Shown: positions 22,878 to 35,900, counted from the stretch's first letter. The stretch is DNA of 64,000 nt from Brachionus koreanus (GCA_016987375.1 PJRA01000493.1:383423-447422); one strand, 5' to 3'. Notes: generated from the sequence alone by a model not told the origin. Translations and numbers: made by a program.

Positions 22878-25800
22878 TCATATTCCGTCAGGTCTTCCGC
22901 CTTTTAAAACAACAAATTAAAAACAAATAAGAAAAAGTTAATCGTTTAAATTTCACCTTTTCTTGGGTCAGAATATGCATTTATTAACTTGTTCGACTGA
23001 ATGCTATCTACTATTTGAATTCCTTGGATAACCGAGCCTCCAAAATTAAAACATTTTTTCTTATGTCCTTTTTCAATAATGCCCATTTCAATTTCCTTAA
23101 AAAATAAATAATGAAAAAAAATGCTAAAATTGAGTCTTTAATTTTATTACTTTTGAAAAACCAGATTCAATTTCAAGATTATTAGGATAAAGTTGATGAT
23201 GAATTCGACGTGAGTCGATAGCTTCTTTAATGTTCATGTTCAAATAGAGAGTTTTTATTGCCACCTTTGAAACATTTTATTCCATAGCTTTTCCAATTTT
23301 AACATTATAAATTAAAAAATACTTGGGATACTGCTGAAATTATTTTTGAGCCACCAGATGCACCCAAAATCAAACGAACATTATTGTTTTTATCAACTAC
23401 TATTATCGGACACATTGAAGATAAGGCACGTTTGCCAGGCTTAATGAAATTTGCCTCGGTTGGCTCAAAGCCAAACGAATTTGTAAGACCAGGTGTGGAA
23501 AAATCGTCCATTATATCATTATAAAGTATACCTGTATATTTTCCTGCATATTTGGCGCCAAAGCTTAAACCAAATAAACAATTTTGATTCAAAAAAAAAA
23601 AATTTATTATACTAATTGTTTATTGTTGAAGTGATGGACACTGCATCACCATTTTCAGAATAGACCGATATGTGCGCTTTTTATTTAAATTAAATTTTAA
23701 TTTATAAAATATAATTTTTTAAAACTAACCCGTTCCAGCATCTTGCTTTTCAAGAGCTGAACCGTAATATGAAGTTTGAAATGTTTTATTGTCCTTTATT
23801 TTATCTCTTGTTGTGTCAATGAATGATTCGTTTTGAAGATCATTTAAAATCTTTTTTAAAAATATTTAAAATAAATAGGACAAATAAATTATCGAACTCT
23901 GAAAATGTAAAGTAAAATTAAAGGTGAGTCAAAAATTTTTTCTAATTTATCAAGAAAAAAAAGCTGATCTTCAAAATATAAAGTCTTTAGCCATCTATGA
24001 GTCAATAGTTCAATTCCTATCTTGAACGATTCACGGCTGTTGGAGCCAAAAAAAACTCAGGACTGTGCTTTTCAACTTGGTCTTTGTTAGTAAAATGCGG
24101 TCCTAAAGAAAATGAGCCATTGAGCTAAAAAGATTATAATCAGAAGTAGAAAAATCTAGATATATACTGAATGAGGAACAAGTTTTATCTCTATCAGCTC
24201 TTTTACTTTTAGAATTTTGAGGTCTATGGTCATTTTGAACAAACAAAGCTTTTGGTTTACCAAAGAAGGATGTATTTTTTGAAGTGAAGTATACATTCAT
24301 TCTTATTGTTCAGAATTAACTTCTGAATTTATTGCACGACCGTCCTAAACCAGCTCAAAGTGTATCACCCCTTGGAAATTTCAGCTAACACACATTATCG
24401 CCTTTTTTATCGAAGCATCCTCTTTTCACAACTTGCTAAGCTGGCATTGATTTCTATTATCATAATTTCCAAAATAGATCCACTTTTCATGTTTTCTTTT
24501 TCATGTCTGTAAGCCTTGTTAATCAAATTAAGGTGACACGATATCGTCGATTGTGATGTGTAAAAGTTATTTGATAATTGGCAAGTACTAAGCTTGGGGT
24601 TGGTCCCAACAGCCTCTGAAACAGGAGATGAATTGATTAAAATAACCACTATATTAATTTTTTCTTAACCAATCTTGTACTGTTCTTACTTTAAACACAT
24701 TTTCACCTTCTCACAAATTGTTGTCAATAATGATAAAACAATGCAAAATTTTCAAAATTTTAATTTCAAGTTTTTATTATCTTATAAAATTTCTTAGAAT
24801 TAAATAAACAAAGAGCTAGAGCTATTTTGAAGAACATTCGATTGTGTTTATTTTAATATATAATATGGTTTAAAATTTTATAATTAAAAAGATGCCAAAA
24901 TCTAATACACATATCCAACCTTTTTTAAATGCAAAATTTTATGACTCAACATAATTAATTGAAGATTTGAAGTGTATTATGATTTTCCTTCTTCTTTAAA
25001 CCTTTAATTTAGACATTTCTCTTTCTAATTAACATCTTTTCCGCTCAGTGGCTCATTTTTCTTTAAAGTATCTCTTATTTATTATTTTACATTAGGTTTT
25101 TTGAAAAATGGCAAAGAATATGTGTAGTTTTTAATTAAAAATCTTAAAAATCAAAACTTTATAAATAAAAGTATGTCGGATGAGTCTTTTATCTGTTGAT
25201 CGAATTCTGTCCAAGTGTTATAAAAAAAATTATAGCTTATTTTTAAATCTTTGATGCAAATATTAAAAATGTACATCTCCTTAAAATCAAAGCTGGATCT
25301 TCACCTTAAAAATACTCCTCAAGTTGCCAAGAAAAAAGTTTTGGATCATTTTGAGTTCATAAGTCAACTTTAATTTTAAAAAGCTGTATATATTTAATCT
25401 TTTTCAAAAGCTTGATAAATTCCGTGTTAATTTTTTTTAAGATTCAAAATTTGATTTTTCAGTTTATTCGTTTTTTAATTTAGAAGCAACAAAGGCTAAC
25501 AAGAATATCTGACTTAAATATTTGCTTTTGAAAGAAATTTATAATGTATTTATTTTAACAGTTCTTACATTAGTAATATTCAAGTATTCTTCATCTGCTA
25601 AAAATGTTCGTTTTCCATAAGCATGTTTAAATGCTTCGGTTAATCTGTGGTAGAATAAAATTTTTGCCTCTTGACTCATTGAGCTTTCACTAGTTAGGTT
25701 GAATCCTTTTAAATTTTTTCAAATTAATAAATTAATTTAATTTAACTAATATTCTGCTACTTTTCATTAATTTGATGATAAATGGAACTAAAATTCCACT

Positions 25801-27617
25801 TGAGGGCGGTGGAGGTGTATAAATTCTCAAATTGTCATCTAAAGATATCATAAATCTGTTGGAATGAACTCTAGCATTATACCCTTTGAAATCTTCGAGT
25901 GTAACGTTTCCACCTTAAATTTTGAAAGCATTTTATTTCTTTAAATGAAATCCATTTAGAACACACCATTTTCGTTCATTTCGGACACAATAAAACCTGT
26001 CAAGACTCCATTATAAAAAGCGTCGGCTCCTTTTTCGCTTATAATTTTAAAAGTCTTTCCCAAATTTTCCATTTTAATAGTGTCATTTTCCTTGTAAACT
26101 TTATTTGTTTGCGGATTAATAAATACAGACTTTAATCCATCATTTTGTAAAATTTGACTCTCTTTCTGTTTCAAAGCGTTAGCTAATACCTTTGATATTT
26201 TAAAACCATTAATGCATAAATCGATAGTTGGAGCAAACAAATCTTTCCATGGCAAATTTCCACCAATTTCATGAGCTTTCCAATAGCCTTTAATTTCACC
26301 GGGTATTCCACTTTTTTTACAAATAAATTGAAGGCTTTTTAAATAAATTTTAAAAAATACCTAGCTAATCCACCTTAAAAAAATTTTAGATTAATTTTAA
26401 TAAAGTTTTAATAGTCATAAAAATTTGTTAAAATTTTCATTTAAATAACTATTATTCTTTTTTTTTCTGTGCTTATGTTTTTTTAATAGTCAATTTAAGT
26501 TTAAAAAAGGCCCAAACTGTTAATTTTTTTTTCAGAAAACAAAAAAATCAAAATTAAAGCTTAATTAATTAGAATTGATTAAAAATTACGAAAAATCTAT
26601 TAGGGGCTGAAGAAAAAAAGAACAAAAATTATTTGGCATTGTGAATTTTAGGAACTCTAACCAAAAATAAAATTTTAAAATTGAAATAAATTTTTTTCTT
26701 AAGCCTTAAACTAGTTCAACAAAAAGTATCAACCAGATTAATCGCTGCAAAAAAAGTGCGAATTAAGGAAATCATTAAAAATTAATTGCAGAGATTTTTA
26801 AAGATTAAATTTCACGTGATACATTTTTAAATTTATAAATTAATAAATTCACATTGCCAATTTTTTTTGATATATTATTGATTGACTTTGCTTCAAAAAT
26901 TCTGATTTCTCAATTACCAATGACTGCCTTGTCAGGATTACTGACAAACATTGTTTCAAAGGAATTTAATGGTGCACTCTCTCTTGCATCAATTATATAA
27001 TTCATGTTTTTATTCCTAAAAACAAAGAATTGAATCAATTTTTGAAAAATTTATAATTTCCTACTTTAAATATATATTCATAAAATGTCCACCTCCTATT
27101 CCCATACTCTGGGCATTCATAACCGAATTACAAAGAGCCGTAGCAATGGCTACATCAACTGCAGAACCATTTTTTTCAAAGAATTTTCTTGATAATTTCG
27201 AGTTAAAAAATATTCATGTTTTATTAAATTTTTTTAAATAAACCTCCCCAATGATGAACATAAAGCATTATCAGCAGCTACTGCAAATCTTTTATATTTT
27301 CCAAGGATTGATGCTTCAATTGATGAGTTGTAAACTTCATGCGCAGTATCACATTCATCAATTTCTTGAACAAAATTTGAAAAATTCGGTTAATGAAGAA
27401 ATGTGTTTAATTACCATTTTTGAGAGGTTTCTTGTTTGTCTCTACAACAATTATTGTTACTAGACAAATAATTAAAGACAAAGTAACCACTAATATCCCT
27501 ATTAAGAATTTGCTTGATTAAATTTAAAAGTTTTAAAAATAAAAAAACATGATTAGATAAAATTTACTTTTTTGTCAATTTTTTTGATTTCAAATTTCCC
27601 TCTTCCACACTGACCAT
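22878..27617 (-). CDS. Gamma-glutamyltransferase, membrane-anchored, 612 aa
   Basis: Fifteen exons on the minus strand: 27617-27568, 27512-27415, 27364-27244, 27187-27065, 27015-26918, 26373-26361, 26310-25967, 25913-25761, 25705-25569, 23850-23730, 23676-23613, 23563-23323, 23264-23151, 23095-22957, 22900-22878. GGT cleaves and transfers gamma-glutamyl groups of extracellular glutathione and matures by self-cleavage into two subunits. A signal-anchor helix (about residues 19-40) fits a type II membrane protein. Conserved blocks: AVAADNALCSSLGR, SMGIGGGHF, IDARESAP, SGIPGEIKGYW, AFKHAYGKRT, then GTAHISVYSENG where Thr419 is the expected nucleophile and first residue of the small subunit, NDIMDDFS, KRALSSMCP and GASGGSKI. 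The C-terminus DPRKGGRPDGI is typical. Length is near the animal norm (~570). Exon 6 is only 13 nt, and the 1.7-kb intron 9 holds a mariner relic. Confidence 0.95.
23922..24720 (-). pseudogene. Dead mariner transposase in a GGT intron
   Basis: Minus-strand fragments match a mariner transposase in order: the helix-turn-helix region (NPKLSTCQLSNNFYTSQSTI, HLNLINKAYRH; 24649-24500), then DNVCVSWNFQGVIHFELV (about 24410-24355), ALFVQNDHRPQ with the second catalytic Asp region (about 24240), and STSDYNLFSSMAHFL with the third (about 24110). The segment carrying the first catalytic Asp is deleted and there are several stops and frameshifts. The outer sequence AAAGGTGAGTCAAAAATTTT at 23922 may be one terminal repeat. 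It lies on the same strand as the host gene. Confidence 0.85.
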
Positions 27618-29281
27618 TTTAAATTGAATCAAAAACGCAAAAATGTCTTTAAACTATAAAAATATCTTAAATGTTAATAAACAAGCATTTATTAGACAGA
27701 TCTTAATTTTAAAATTTTTTATCAAAAGCAATTTAATCAAATCTTATCACTTGAATTTAATGGTAAATATCAAATTTTAATTAAATTGTAATAAAACTTA
27801 AATCATATGATTGTTTTAAGTATTTTTTATGAAATTTAAGCAATTTGATCTTTCATTTTTTTTATTCTTTGACTTGTTGAAAATTATAGAAAAAGAAAAT
27901 TTTTCCACTCCAATTCTCATCAATTGATCGAAAATAAAAAGTGTAAAGCTTTCAATGACAAAATAAGTAAATTTAATTCATAAAAACCTATAAACGCCTG
28001 TAATTAATAAACCCTAAAGCATATCTATGTTTAATATAACTTTAAAGAGAAATTTATGATTTAACAAATAAAAAAAATTGAAAAGAAATATATTTATTTT
28101 GAAAAAAGATTAGTTTTAATTCTAAGAATAAAAATTGTTTTATGGCTAAATTAAGATTTAGAAAAAATTTAATTATCTTTAAATATTTTTTTTCAATATT
28201 TATACATATGAATAAATTTCTGTCTCGTTTTAATTATTTCAAGACCTTGTTTAAATGTATTTTGTGTACAGTTAGAAGATTTACTTCGAATATTTTTATT
28301 TATTTAAAACTCAAAAGTAGTTTTAATATATGTTAAATTTATATCAAATTAAAAAAAATCAAATAATAACATTTTAAATATTGGTTTTAATTTTCAAATA
28401 GATAATTCTTTATTTGTTTAAGAGATTTGTTAAAAGTTTCATTTTTTATTTTAAAATTTAAAACTTAAAATATAATACTATAATCTTTTGGCTCAAAGTT
28501 GGTTTAATCCAAATGAGGTTCATTAACCACCTTTCAAGGCGACATAAGATAAAAATAAATAAGAAAAAAGATAAAATAGAAAAATTAGATAGTGTCTATA
28601 TAAATATCTAAGAGTAATGTCTTTTTTTTCTGTTTTTTATTAATTTTGTTGTTAATTTATAATTTATTTAAAAAACAAAAGCGAGTTACCAGAATTGGAA
28701 ACAAGTTTTATATTCCATCTAAATAATGAAGAAAATTACGCGAATCCGAATTTTGTGAATTATGAATGTTTTGATGAATTCATCTCACATTTTCACACAA
28801 TTTATATTTTTGAATAAACCGTGACATTTGGGAGCTACAGTCCTAATGGCTGCAGCAATTGGTTAAAGAATTAAAAGTGTAATTAGATTTATCAAATAAG
28901 TTTTAATTATTTTTTGTTTAAAAATACAATTTTTTTTGAGTATTTACTTCAATTTACACAACTTTGCTCTGTGTTGATTATATTAAATATCGATAAATAA
29001 AATAATTCCTTATTTCAGAATTTTTGTTTTATTCTTGCATGAAAATAGCAAAGGTGATAATTTTATGTCATTTTTTTTATGATTATTTTTTTCATCACTA
29101 TTTTCACCAAGTTAAAACCGTTATTGAAATTTTCTAAATATTAAAAAACAATAATTAAACAAAAAAAACCTATCAGATTTTTTTGAAATGACAAAAAGTA
29201 ACTAAAGATTGATTATAAAAAAATATTTTCGATATAATATATTAATCTCAAAAAAAAATTAATAATTAATTTAATTCTGTC
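27618..29281. other. AT-rich intergenic
   Basis: Contains the promoter side of the GGT gene. A 64-codon plus-strand open frame at 28142-28336 is Phe/Ile/Lys-rich and looks like chance. No other feature was seen. Confidence 0.5.
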
Positions 29282-29290
29282 TAATTTAAT

Positions 29291-31139
29291 GGGTTGTAAT
29301 TAATTGTGCTCTTAAATATCTTAAATGTGCTCTATAATTATGCGTGCTCTAAAATTACTAAAAGTGTACACTTAACGTTATTAAATGTGCTCTTAACGAA
29401 ATTATTATATGCGCCAAAAAAAAATAAAAATGTGCTTCAAAAAAAAACAAATGTGTGCTCTAAAACAACGAAAACGGGCTCTAAATATTAATTTAAGAAA
29501 AAAAAGTATTATTTTATTTAAATTTTATATTATTTATTTTTTAATAGACATTACAATCACAATTTAATTAAAAAAATGTATTTTAATAGAAAAAATAAAG
29601 AAAAAATCTATTGATTAGATTTTGGTTTTCGACCACGTTTCTTTGGCAGAGGTCGCTGTTCAACTTCTTCTTCTTCATTATTTTCAGCTTCTGCTACCGC
29701 TGCAACTTGTTTTGGTTTTCGACCACGTTTCTTTGGCGGTGGTGGCTGTTCAACTTCTTCTTCATCATCTTTTTCGAAATTGTTTTCTTCCGATGCTGTT
29801 GCTGCTGACGTTGTAGGCTGATGTTCAAGCGCTTTTCTTGCAATTGTAGGACGACCTTTTTTTCGTTTTTCTCCAAGAGGTACATTTTTTGCTTCATTGG
29901 GAATTGTTAGTAATTTGAAACGTGCTGCTAATCCAATCAAATGTTTGCATATGTAGTTTTTCTTCTTTTTCATTTGTTGTTACCGCTAATCCAAACGGAT
30001 GAAATACTTTGTTCATGTCACTTGTACCGCAGATGAGCACTGGATATCCATTCCAAATCAACTTATAAGTACCATCGGCTTGTAAAACTGATGATACTTC
30101 TGCAACCGATAATAATCTTTTTGTTGTAATAAAGAAACGGAATGACTCTTTATCGATTTTGATTGAATCAAATTTATTGTTTGGATTATTTTCGGTGCTT
30201 TCTTCATCTATTTTTATTTGATAAAAAATAAATGGTTCATCCATATCTTCTGGAATGTTTCCATATTGACTAAGAAGTCTTATAAGCTCACCAAAATCCA
30301 GATTCATGTAATTGGGTGGCTTAATTGTCTGAATATGATTTGAAAATTGACGATCTGTTGGAATTTTTATATTCGGATTTGTAAGCGATTCTATCTTTAA
30401 ATTTTCGATAATTGTCTTTCTTTTTCTAATACCTTGGTCTAATTGTTTCTTAATTGCTTGTTTTGTTTCCTTGTTTATTCCTTGTTTAGTTTGATTGGTT
30501 GATATATCTTCATGTGTATGATCTGTCGTTGTTCGATACGTATAATGTTCATATTAATGCTGTTGTATTGAAGATGCATGACTTTTTCACATTGTGGTCC
30601 CCTTTTTTTCACAAGATTGCAACGGTAAAATACTTTTCGACCTGCATTCGAATGGTAACTTTTATCAAAATGACCAAAATGTATTTAATTTTAACCATTC
30701 GTTTACCTGTTCGTTATTTTCGTAAACTTCCTCAGAAACCCATGACCTTGCTCTTCTTGTTTTGTTACAACTGGTCACTACTTCTTCTTCTGATTCAGAT
30801 AAACTTTCCTCTGATCGAAAATCTTCTAGTTGAACTAACTCGCTATTATCTTCCATTTGATTTTTAGAAAAAAAAATTTGGTAAGAAAACGGAAATAAAT
30901 ATTTACTTTAGATACCATTTAATTTTTTTAAGAGCACTATTAATTAATTAAAGAACTCATATTACACTTTTAAGTGTCTAAATGAGTATAATATGTTTAT
31001 AATTAATACTTTTTAGAGCACACGTTGAATAATATCTCAATTAATTATTTTAAGAGTTAATTTAATTAATTTAAGAGCACAAATAAGAAATTTAAGGTAA
31101 CACATTCAGTTTATTTAGGAGCACAAATAAATATACCCG
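29291..31139 (-). mobile_element. Mutator-like element (MULE) with TIRs and 9-bp duplication
   Basis: Both ends carry arrays of a GTGCTCTTAA-type motif in inverted orientation: 29302-29485 on the left and, as TTAAGAGCAC, 30928-31125 on the right. The extreme ends are GGGT..A.TTATTTGTGCTC-like and complementary. The element is flanked by TAATTTAAT at 29282-29290 and at 31140-31148, a perfect 9-bp duplication, as expected for Mutator-type transposition (8-11 bp). The interior is the broken transposase listed separately. Structure and coding content agree, so the identification is firm. Confidence 0.88.
29608..30856 (-). pseudogene. MULE transposase, internally deleted and frameshifted
   Basis: From ATG at 30856 the acidic N-terminus (MEDNSELVQLEDFRSEESL) leads, after a frameshift near 30670, to NAGRKVFYRCNLVKKRGPQC, a FLYWCH-like zinc-binding motif. 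After a second shift comes THEDIST followed by GINKETKQAIKKQL, then the start of the MULE catalytic core with QADGTYKLIWNGYPVL and HPFGLAVTTNE (30090-29970). The rest of the core is missing: sequence jumps in another frame to NYICKHLIGLAARF, the C-terminal half of a SWIM zinc finger. A tail with three GRKPK/GRP AT-hook-like motifs ends at 29608. The element cannot encode active transposase, so it would need help from another copy. Confidence 0.85.
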
Positions 31140-31148
31140 TAATTTAAT

Positions 31149-32969
31149 TGATACTATGCGTTTTCTCAAACTTCTTTATAAAAACAGTCATCAACATTGT
31201 TTTTTACGACCCAAAAAAGACAAATTGAGACATGCTAAAATTCAAACTTCTTTAGCTACTTATTTATAAAATTTTTGAATTTGAATTAAATTTATTTAAT
31301 TATTTTATGTTTTCACTTATTCTAAATTTTCAAAACAAAAATAAAAATATAGCTTTTAGAACATTTTTTTCAGATTCTCTCTAAAAGGCTCTAATTATTC
31401 AATTACAATGTGACAAATTGAAGTTAATGATTATTTAAATCATTTAAAAAAGGTTTATTAGAATATTTAAAAAAGATCAAATGCAGAAGCATATTTTTTA
31501 ATCGATAAGTCTATGCAATGTTTAATTTTTTATTACTGCAAATTTCTGCAAAAAATTTTATGTATACACAATTATGCACAATACTTGGTATCGGTTTAAC
31601 ATATTTTGAACAAATAATAATGAGTCTTTAATTTTAAATTTTTTAATTAAAAAATTTCAAAAATTAAAAAAAATTAAAAAAAAAAGAATTAAAAAAATTC
31701 TGCAACCAAGTGCAACATACTTTTTTACACCTTTTTTATCTAAAATAAAACTATTACTTCGTTTCATTTTAAGAAATCAAATCAATAATCAAAAAAAATA
31801 GATGTTGTAATTTTGCCTTTGCATAAGAAAAATATTTTAAGTAAAAAGGTACAACAATCTATGTTGCACTTTGTTCAAGTATTTCTTTAAATGTTTTTTA
31901 TTTTAATAAATTTTAATTTATCAATTAAAATATGAATTCTTATGCTTAATATTATCATTAAATAGATATAAATTTGAAAAGATTTCAATCTTTTTTTTAT
32001 GTTGCTACTCCTTCATGTTTTATAGCCAAAATCTTGCTTTAAAATGAATTATACTTATTTTTTTTTTTAAAAAATTGAACTTGAATTTATGACTCGGTTA
32101 AACAAATTTATGATCTAAATTTAAGTCGATAAATATTTAGAGTAAAGTTAAAAAATATTCCAAAATAATTTTTATATATTTTAAATTCAAAAATAAAATA
32201 AATTTATTTTAAAGGTCAGTTTTAAGTCATTTAATTTAAAATTGACCCATATTTAATTAATTTAATTAAAGTTAAACTCAAGACTAATAAAATGTCGCTT
32301 GTTACAAACATATGTGCAATGCAAATATAGTCATATATATGTACAATTATATTTATAGAGCAAAATATCTTTTAATTCGAATAAAACGCAATAATATCAT
32401 AGAGCTTTTAATTTACATAAATTTAATTATATATTTTTTTTGCCTTAATATTCAATTTATGAGCATAATTTTTTATTCTTTATTGTTTTTTGCAAATATT
32501 TCACTCATCTTGTTCCTTGGATTTCGTGTAAACATTATGAATAATAAAAAAATAAAAACAGTGTATAGTTTTCCTCTTAGCTGAATAAATGCTTGTCTAT
32601 GTTGCAAGTAAAATGAAAAATTAAAATAATTTATTATCAATTTCATAATTTTGTTGGGAAATTCTTCATCGATAATCAATACTGAACCCTGAATAGTTTC
32701 ATCCAAAATTTTTCTAAAATGTCATTTTTTAATTTCTTCGCCGCCGTCCTCATTTCAATTATTCAATGCGATCACTTGCAAACTCCTAAGCACATGTGCT
32801 TTACAAATTATGAACATAGAGAGAGTGCACTGATCGCTTAGACTTTGCAAGAAAATTAAGAGAGCGTGCAATTTTGAAAATTTAAAAGTTTAAATTTTTT
32901 CTCTATTTACAGTAGATATGAATATTGACCGAAATAAGTCAATTTAAAGGTACATTCGAAAAGTCAGTA
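31149..32969. other. Intergenic and 5' region of the zinc-finger gene
   Basis: AT-rich, with a small inverted-repeat element at 31708-31872. The segment 32735-32870 is less AT-rich and may hold a non-coding first exon: CTCTATTTACAG at 32901-32912 is a good splice acceptor just upstream of the proposed start codon. Short open frames on both strands at 32312-32706 lack coding features. Confidence 0.45.
31708..31872. mobile_element. GTGCAACAT inverted-repeat element, copy 1
   Basis: Left end AAGTGCAACATACTTTTTTA followed by CACCTTTTTTA; right end, reverse complemented, AAAGTGCAACATAGATTGTT followed by GTACCTTTTTAC. A second copy is at 53554-53687 and a partial one at 19540. About 165 bp, no coding capacity. 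Superfamily unknown. Confidence 0.6.
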
Positions 32970-35900
32970 ATGGTCAGATCACCGCAAGAAATAGCAAATA
33001 ATTCTGTAGATTTAGTCGAGGCATTGAACGAGAATGATTTGGTCGACGGTGTCCACAATGCAACACAAATGAACGAACTCATTTCCATAGACACAAATGT
33101 TTCTGTTAACAGTAGTGCTAACAAGAGTCCGAGCCCGAATGGACTTGGCGATAAGCGAAAGCAGCACAATTGTCCCTATTGTGATCGATCGTTTACCAGG
33201 CCATATCGTCTCAACGACCACATTTCCTTCTCGCACACAGACGAAGTACTCTTTAATCATTTGAAAATCAATCCTAATTAAATTAATATTTTATCTTATC
33301 AGAAAAAATACATGTGTAATATATGCTCGAAAAATTTCTCATGTAAAGATAAGCTCAAGCATCATATTGACGTCAAACATGAAAACAAAAAGCCCAATGT
33401 CAAAACAAAATCAAAAGCCAAAAATATAGAGGATCTCAAGTGAGTAAAAAAAACATTGTTCTTTTTTAATCCTAATAAAAACAATTTTAATTTTAAACAC
33501 AAATATTATTTTTGCTAAAGTTGGTCGAATATTTTTTTCTAATTTGCACAATTTATTAAATATTTATTAATTTTAATTTAATAACTAAAAAAAATGGAGA
33601 AATAAGTGCCTAATTATTTGGCAAAGTTAGTTATTTATTTTTTAAATAAATTTGTGTAATTAATTCAATTAAAGTAGAGGTATACACGATTTGATTATTA
33701 TTATAGTAAGGCACTGATTTTTTTTTCTAGACAAAAAATTAGGCTCATCTAGTGTCAAATATTAAAATCTTAAATTTATCATATAATCTCAGAATATCTA
33801 TTAAATTAAAATAATTACAAAAATTTTAGTCATATGTCAATAGAATTTTACTAGCTGGAAGTTTTCCTAATATCAGGAACGTGAAAAAATATTTTTATTA
33901 AAAAATTTTTGATTTAAAAAATTATTAAAATTTATTCAGCCCTGCAAAAATTGTGCAGTTTATTGCATATTTTAATCAAATGTTGTTTTGATGAAAGTTA
34001 TTTGCAGAGCCTAAAATTCATTTGTACAAAATTTTACAATATTGATCTGTTTACAGAAGCATTTTTGTACAATTTGAAAAAAAAAAAAATAATCGTTTTT
34101 CCTTATTGTCTTATAATTTTTTTTTACTAATAAATTCACATCGCCAATTATTTGTACAACAAAACTAAAGAAGAAAAAAAAAATATGAATTTATAAAAAT
34201 TAAAAAAAAATTCTAGAGAAAAAATACAATTCAATTTTAATTTAATTTATAATTAAAATTTTTAAAAATTAAATTTATTTCAATATCATCGACCAGTTTT
34301 TCTTTTTAAACCCTTGTAATACTTGAATAAATATGTCATGGGGAACTTGTAAAAAGGTTTCCGACATGAGACCTTATTGTTTGAAATGTCTATAGAATAA
34401 ATTTTAATTAGTATTGACAATCTGAATGAGTGGAAAAGTAGAGTTTTAACCTCTTCCAGAAATTTTTTCATGCCATTTAAAATAAATGTATAAATTTTAA
34501 GACAAAATAATTCGATTACTTAAATTACATTACATTTTTAATTTAATTTTTTTTTAAATAAATGAAACGTTGACATAAATTTTCTAACAAAATCATACTT
34601 ATTTCTTAAGTCTAAAATGCTTTTTAGGATCTAGATTTTTTGAAATTTTTATTAGCTAGTGGAAAAATTTCTATCCCGTCCATACATCTTTAATTAAATT
34701 TCATTTAACATATATTTGGAGGCTGGATCATTATTTAAGCATCGTTAAAAGAAAATTTAAATAAAAAATGTCAAGAAATTTTAAATCAATGTAAAAATAG
34801 AATTCTCAATATCTTGATTTTTTAAAAACATAACAAATTATGCAAAAGTGAAAGCAAATTTGAAAAAGAAAATAGTTAATTTTTAACTAATTTAGTGCAA
34901 TTTTATTTCAGTGAGTTATTGAACTCTAACTAGTCTTTTAGAACCATTTTTTAATATTATAGTTTTATTTAAGATATGTTTTTGATTTTTTGTTATAAAT
35001 TAGAATAAGTAAAATTTAGTGTTGGCAATCGATTATCAATAATCGATCTAATAATCGAAGACTTTTAAATCGCATATTTTTTTTTATTTGAACATAAAAT
35101 GGACTAATAATTTTTTTTTTTTTAAATGTAAAATATGTAAAGTAAAATTATATTCTTTAGATTTTTTTAAACTCATCGTTAATACGGGAAAACTTCCTCC
35201 AGCAAGTATTCTCAATATGTTAATGTATGATAGCTATTTTTCATTCATACTTCTTTTGTAGTTTACGGATAATTGCATTATTTGGCATATGTTTAAAAAA
35301 TTTAGACCATCAATAAATGAAAAAATTACATTGTAAAAAATGTCTCTTTTTCGAGAGTTTTTGACTCGAAATTGATGCAGAATAAGTTTAAAAAATCGAA
35401 ACTTAAAGTCTCTTCTTAGAAACTAAATAATCTCTTTTTATTTTGAGATAATTTGATTCTTTTTTTTTATCGTTTTAAGTCTTAAACTTTAAGTCTTATT
35501 TTTAGAAATTTAGAATTTTAAAATCATAATCAAATTATTCTTTTTTAGGTTCAAATTTAGACAATAAATAATTATTTTCTCAAATTAAAATTTATTTATT
35601 TATTTGTTTTTAACTGTGCCGAGCTAAAGTTCCTTCAGATCAAAAATATCAAGAAAAAATAAAAGTAAAACAAGTAAAAATGACAATAAAATAGACAAAT
35701 TGTAAGTAATGACACATAAAAAATGTTTAAGTATTGAACAGTTCAGGAAAGAAAGAAGAAATATTTAAGATAAAAATTAGAAAATAAAATTTTACTTATA
35801 AACTAACAAAATGTCTTAAAATGAATCTTTATTTAAGCGTTTTTCTTAACAAATATAAAATTAAACCTTAATTTTCAAATTTATAAAAATAGTTTGATTA

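Noticed and set aside
28142..28336. 64-codon plus-strand frame
   Set aside because: Phe/Lys/Ile-rich, low complexity, no context; taken as chance.
29611..29816. Plus-strand open frames over the MULE
   Set aside because: They are antisense shadows of the repetitive AT-hook tail of the transposase.
32312..32584. 90-codon plus-strand frame rich in Ile, Leu and Tyr
   Set aside because: Composition is what AT-rich random DNA gives; no motif or splice support.
32473..32706. Minus-strand open frame beginning MDETIQGSVLIIDEEFPNKI
   Set aside because: The first 28 codons look protein-like, but the rest is Phe/Ile/Asn-rich chance sequence, no splice-compatible neighbour exon was found, and it overlaps the likely 5' region of the zinc-finger gene.
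32919..32969. Start of the zinc-finger protein at a TTG or at ATG 32918
   Set aside because: ATG 32918 is in another frame that stops quickly, and a TTG start is unlikely in an animal gene. ATG 32970 is the first in-frame ATG.
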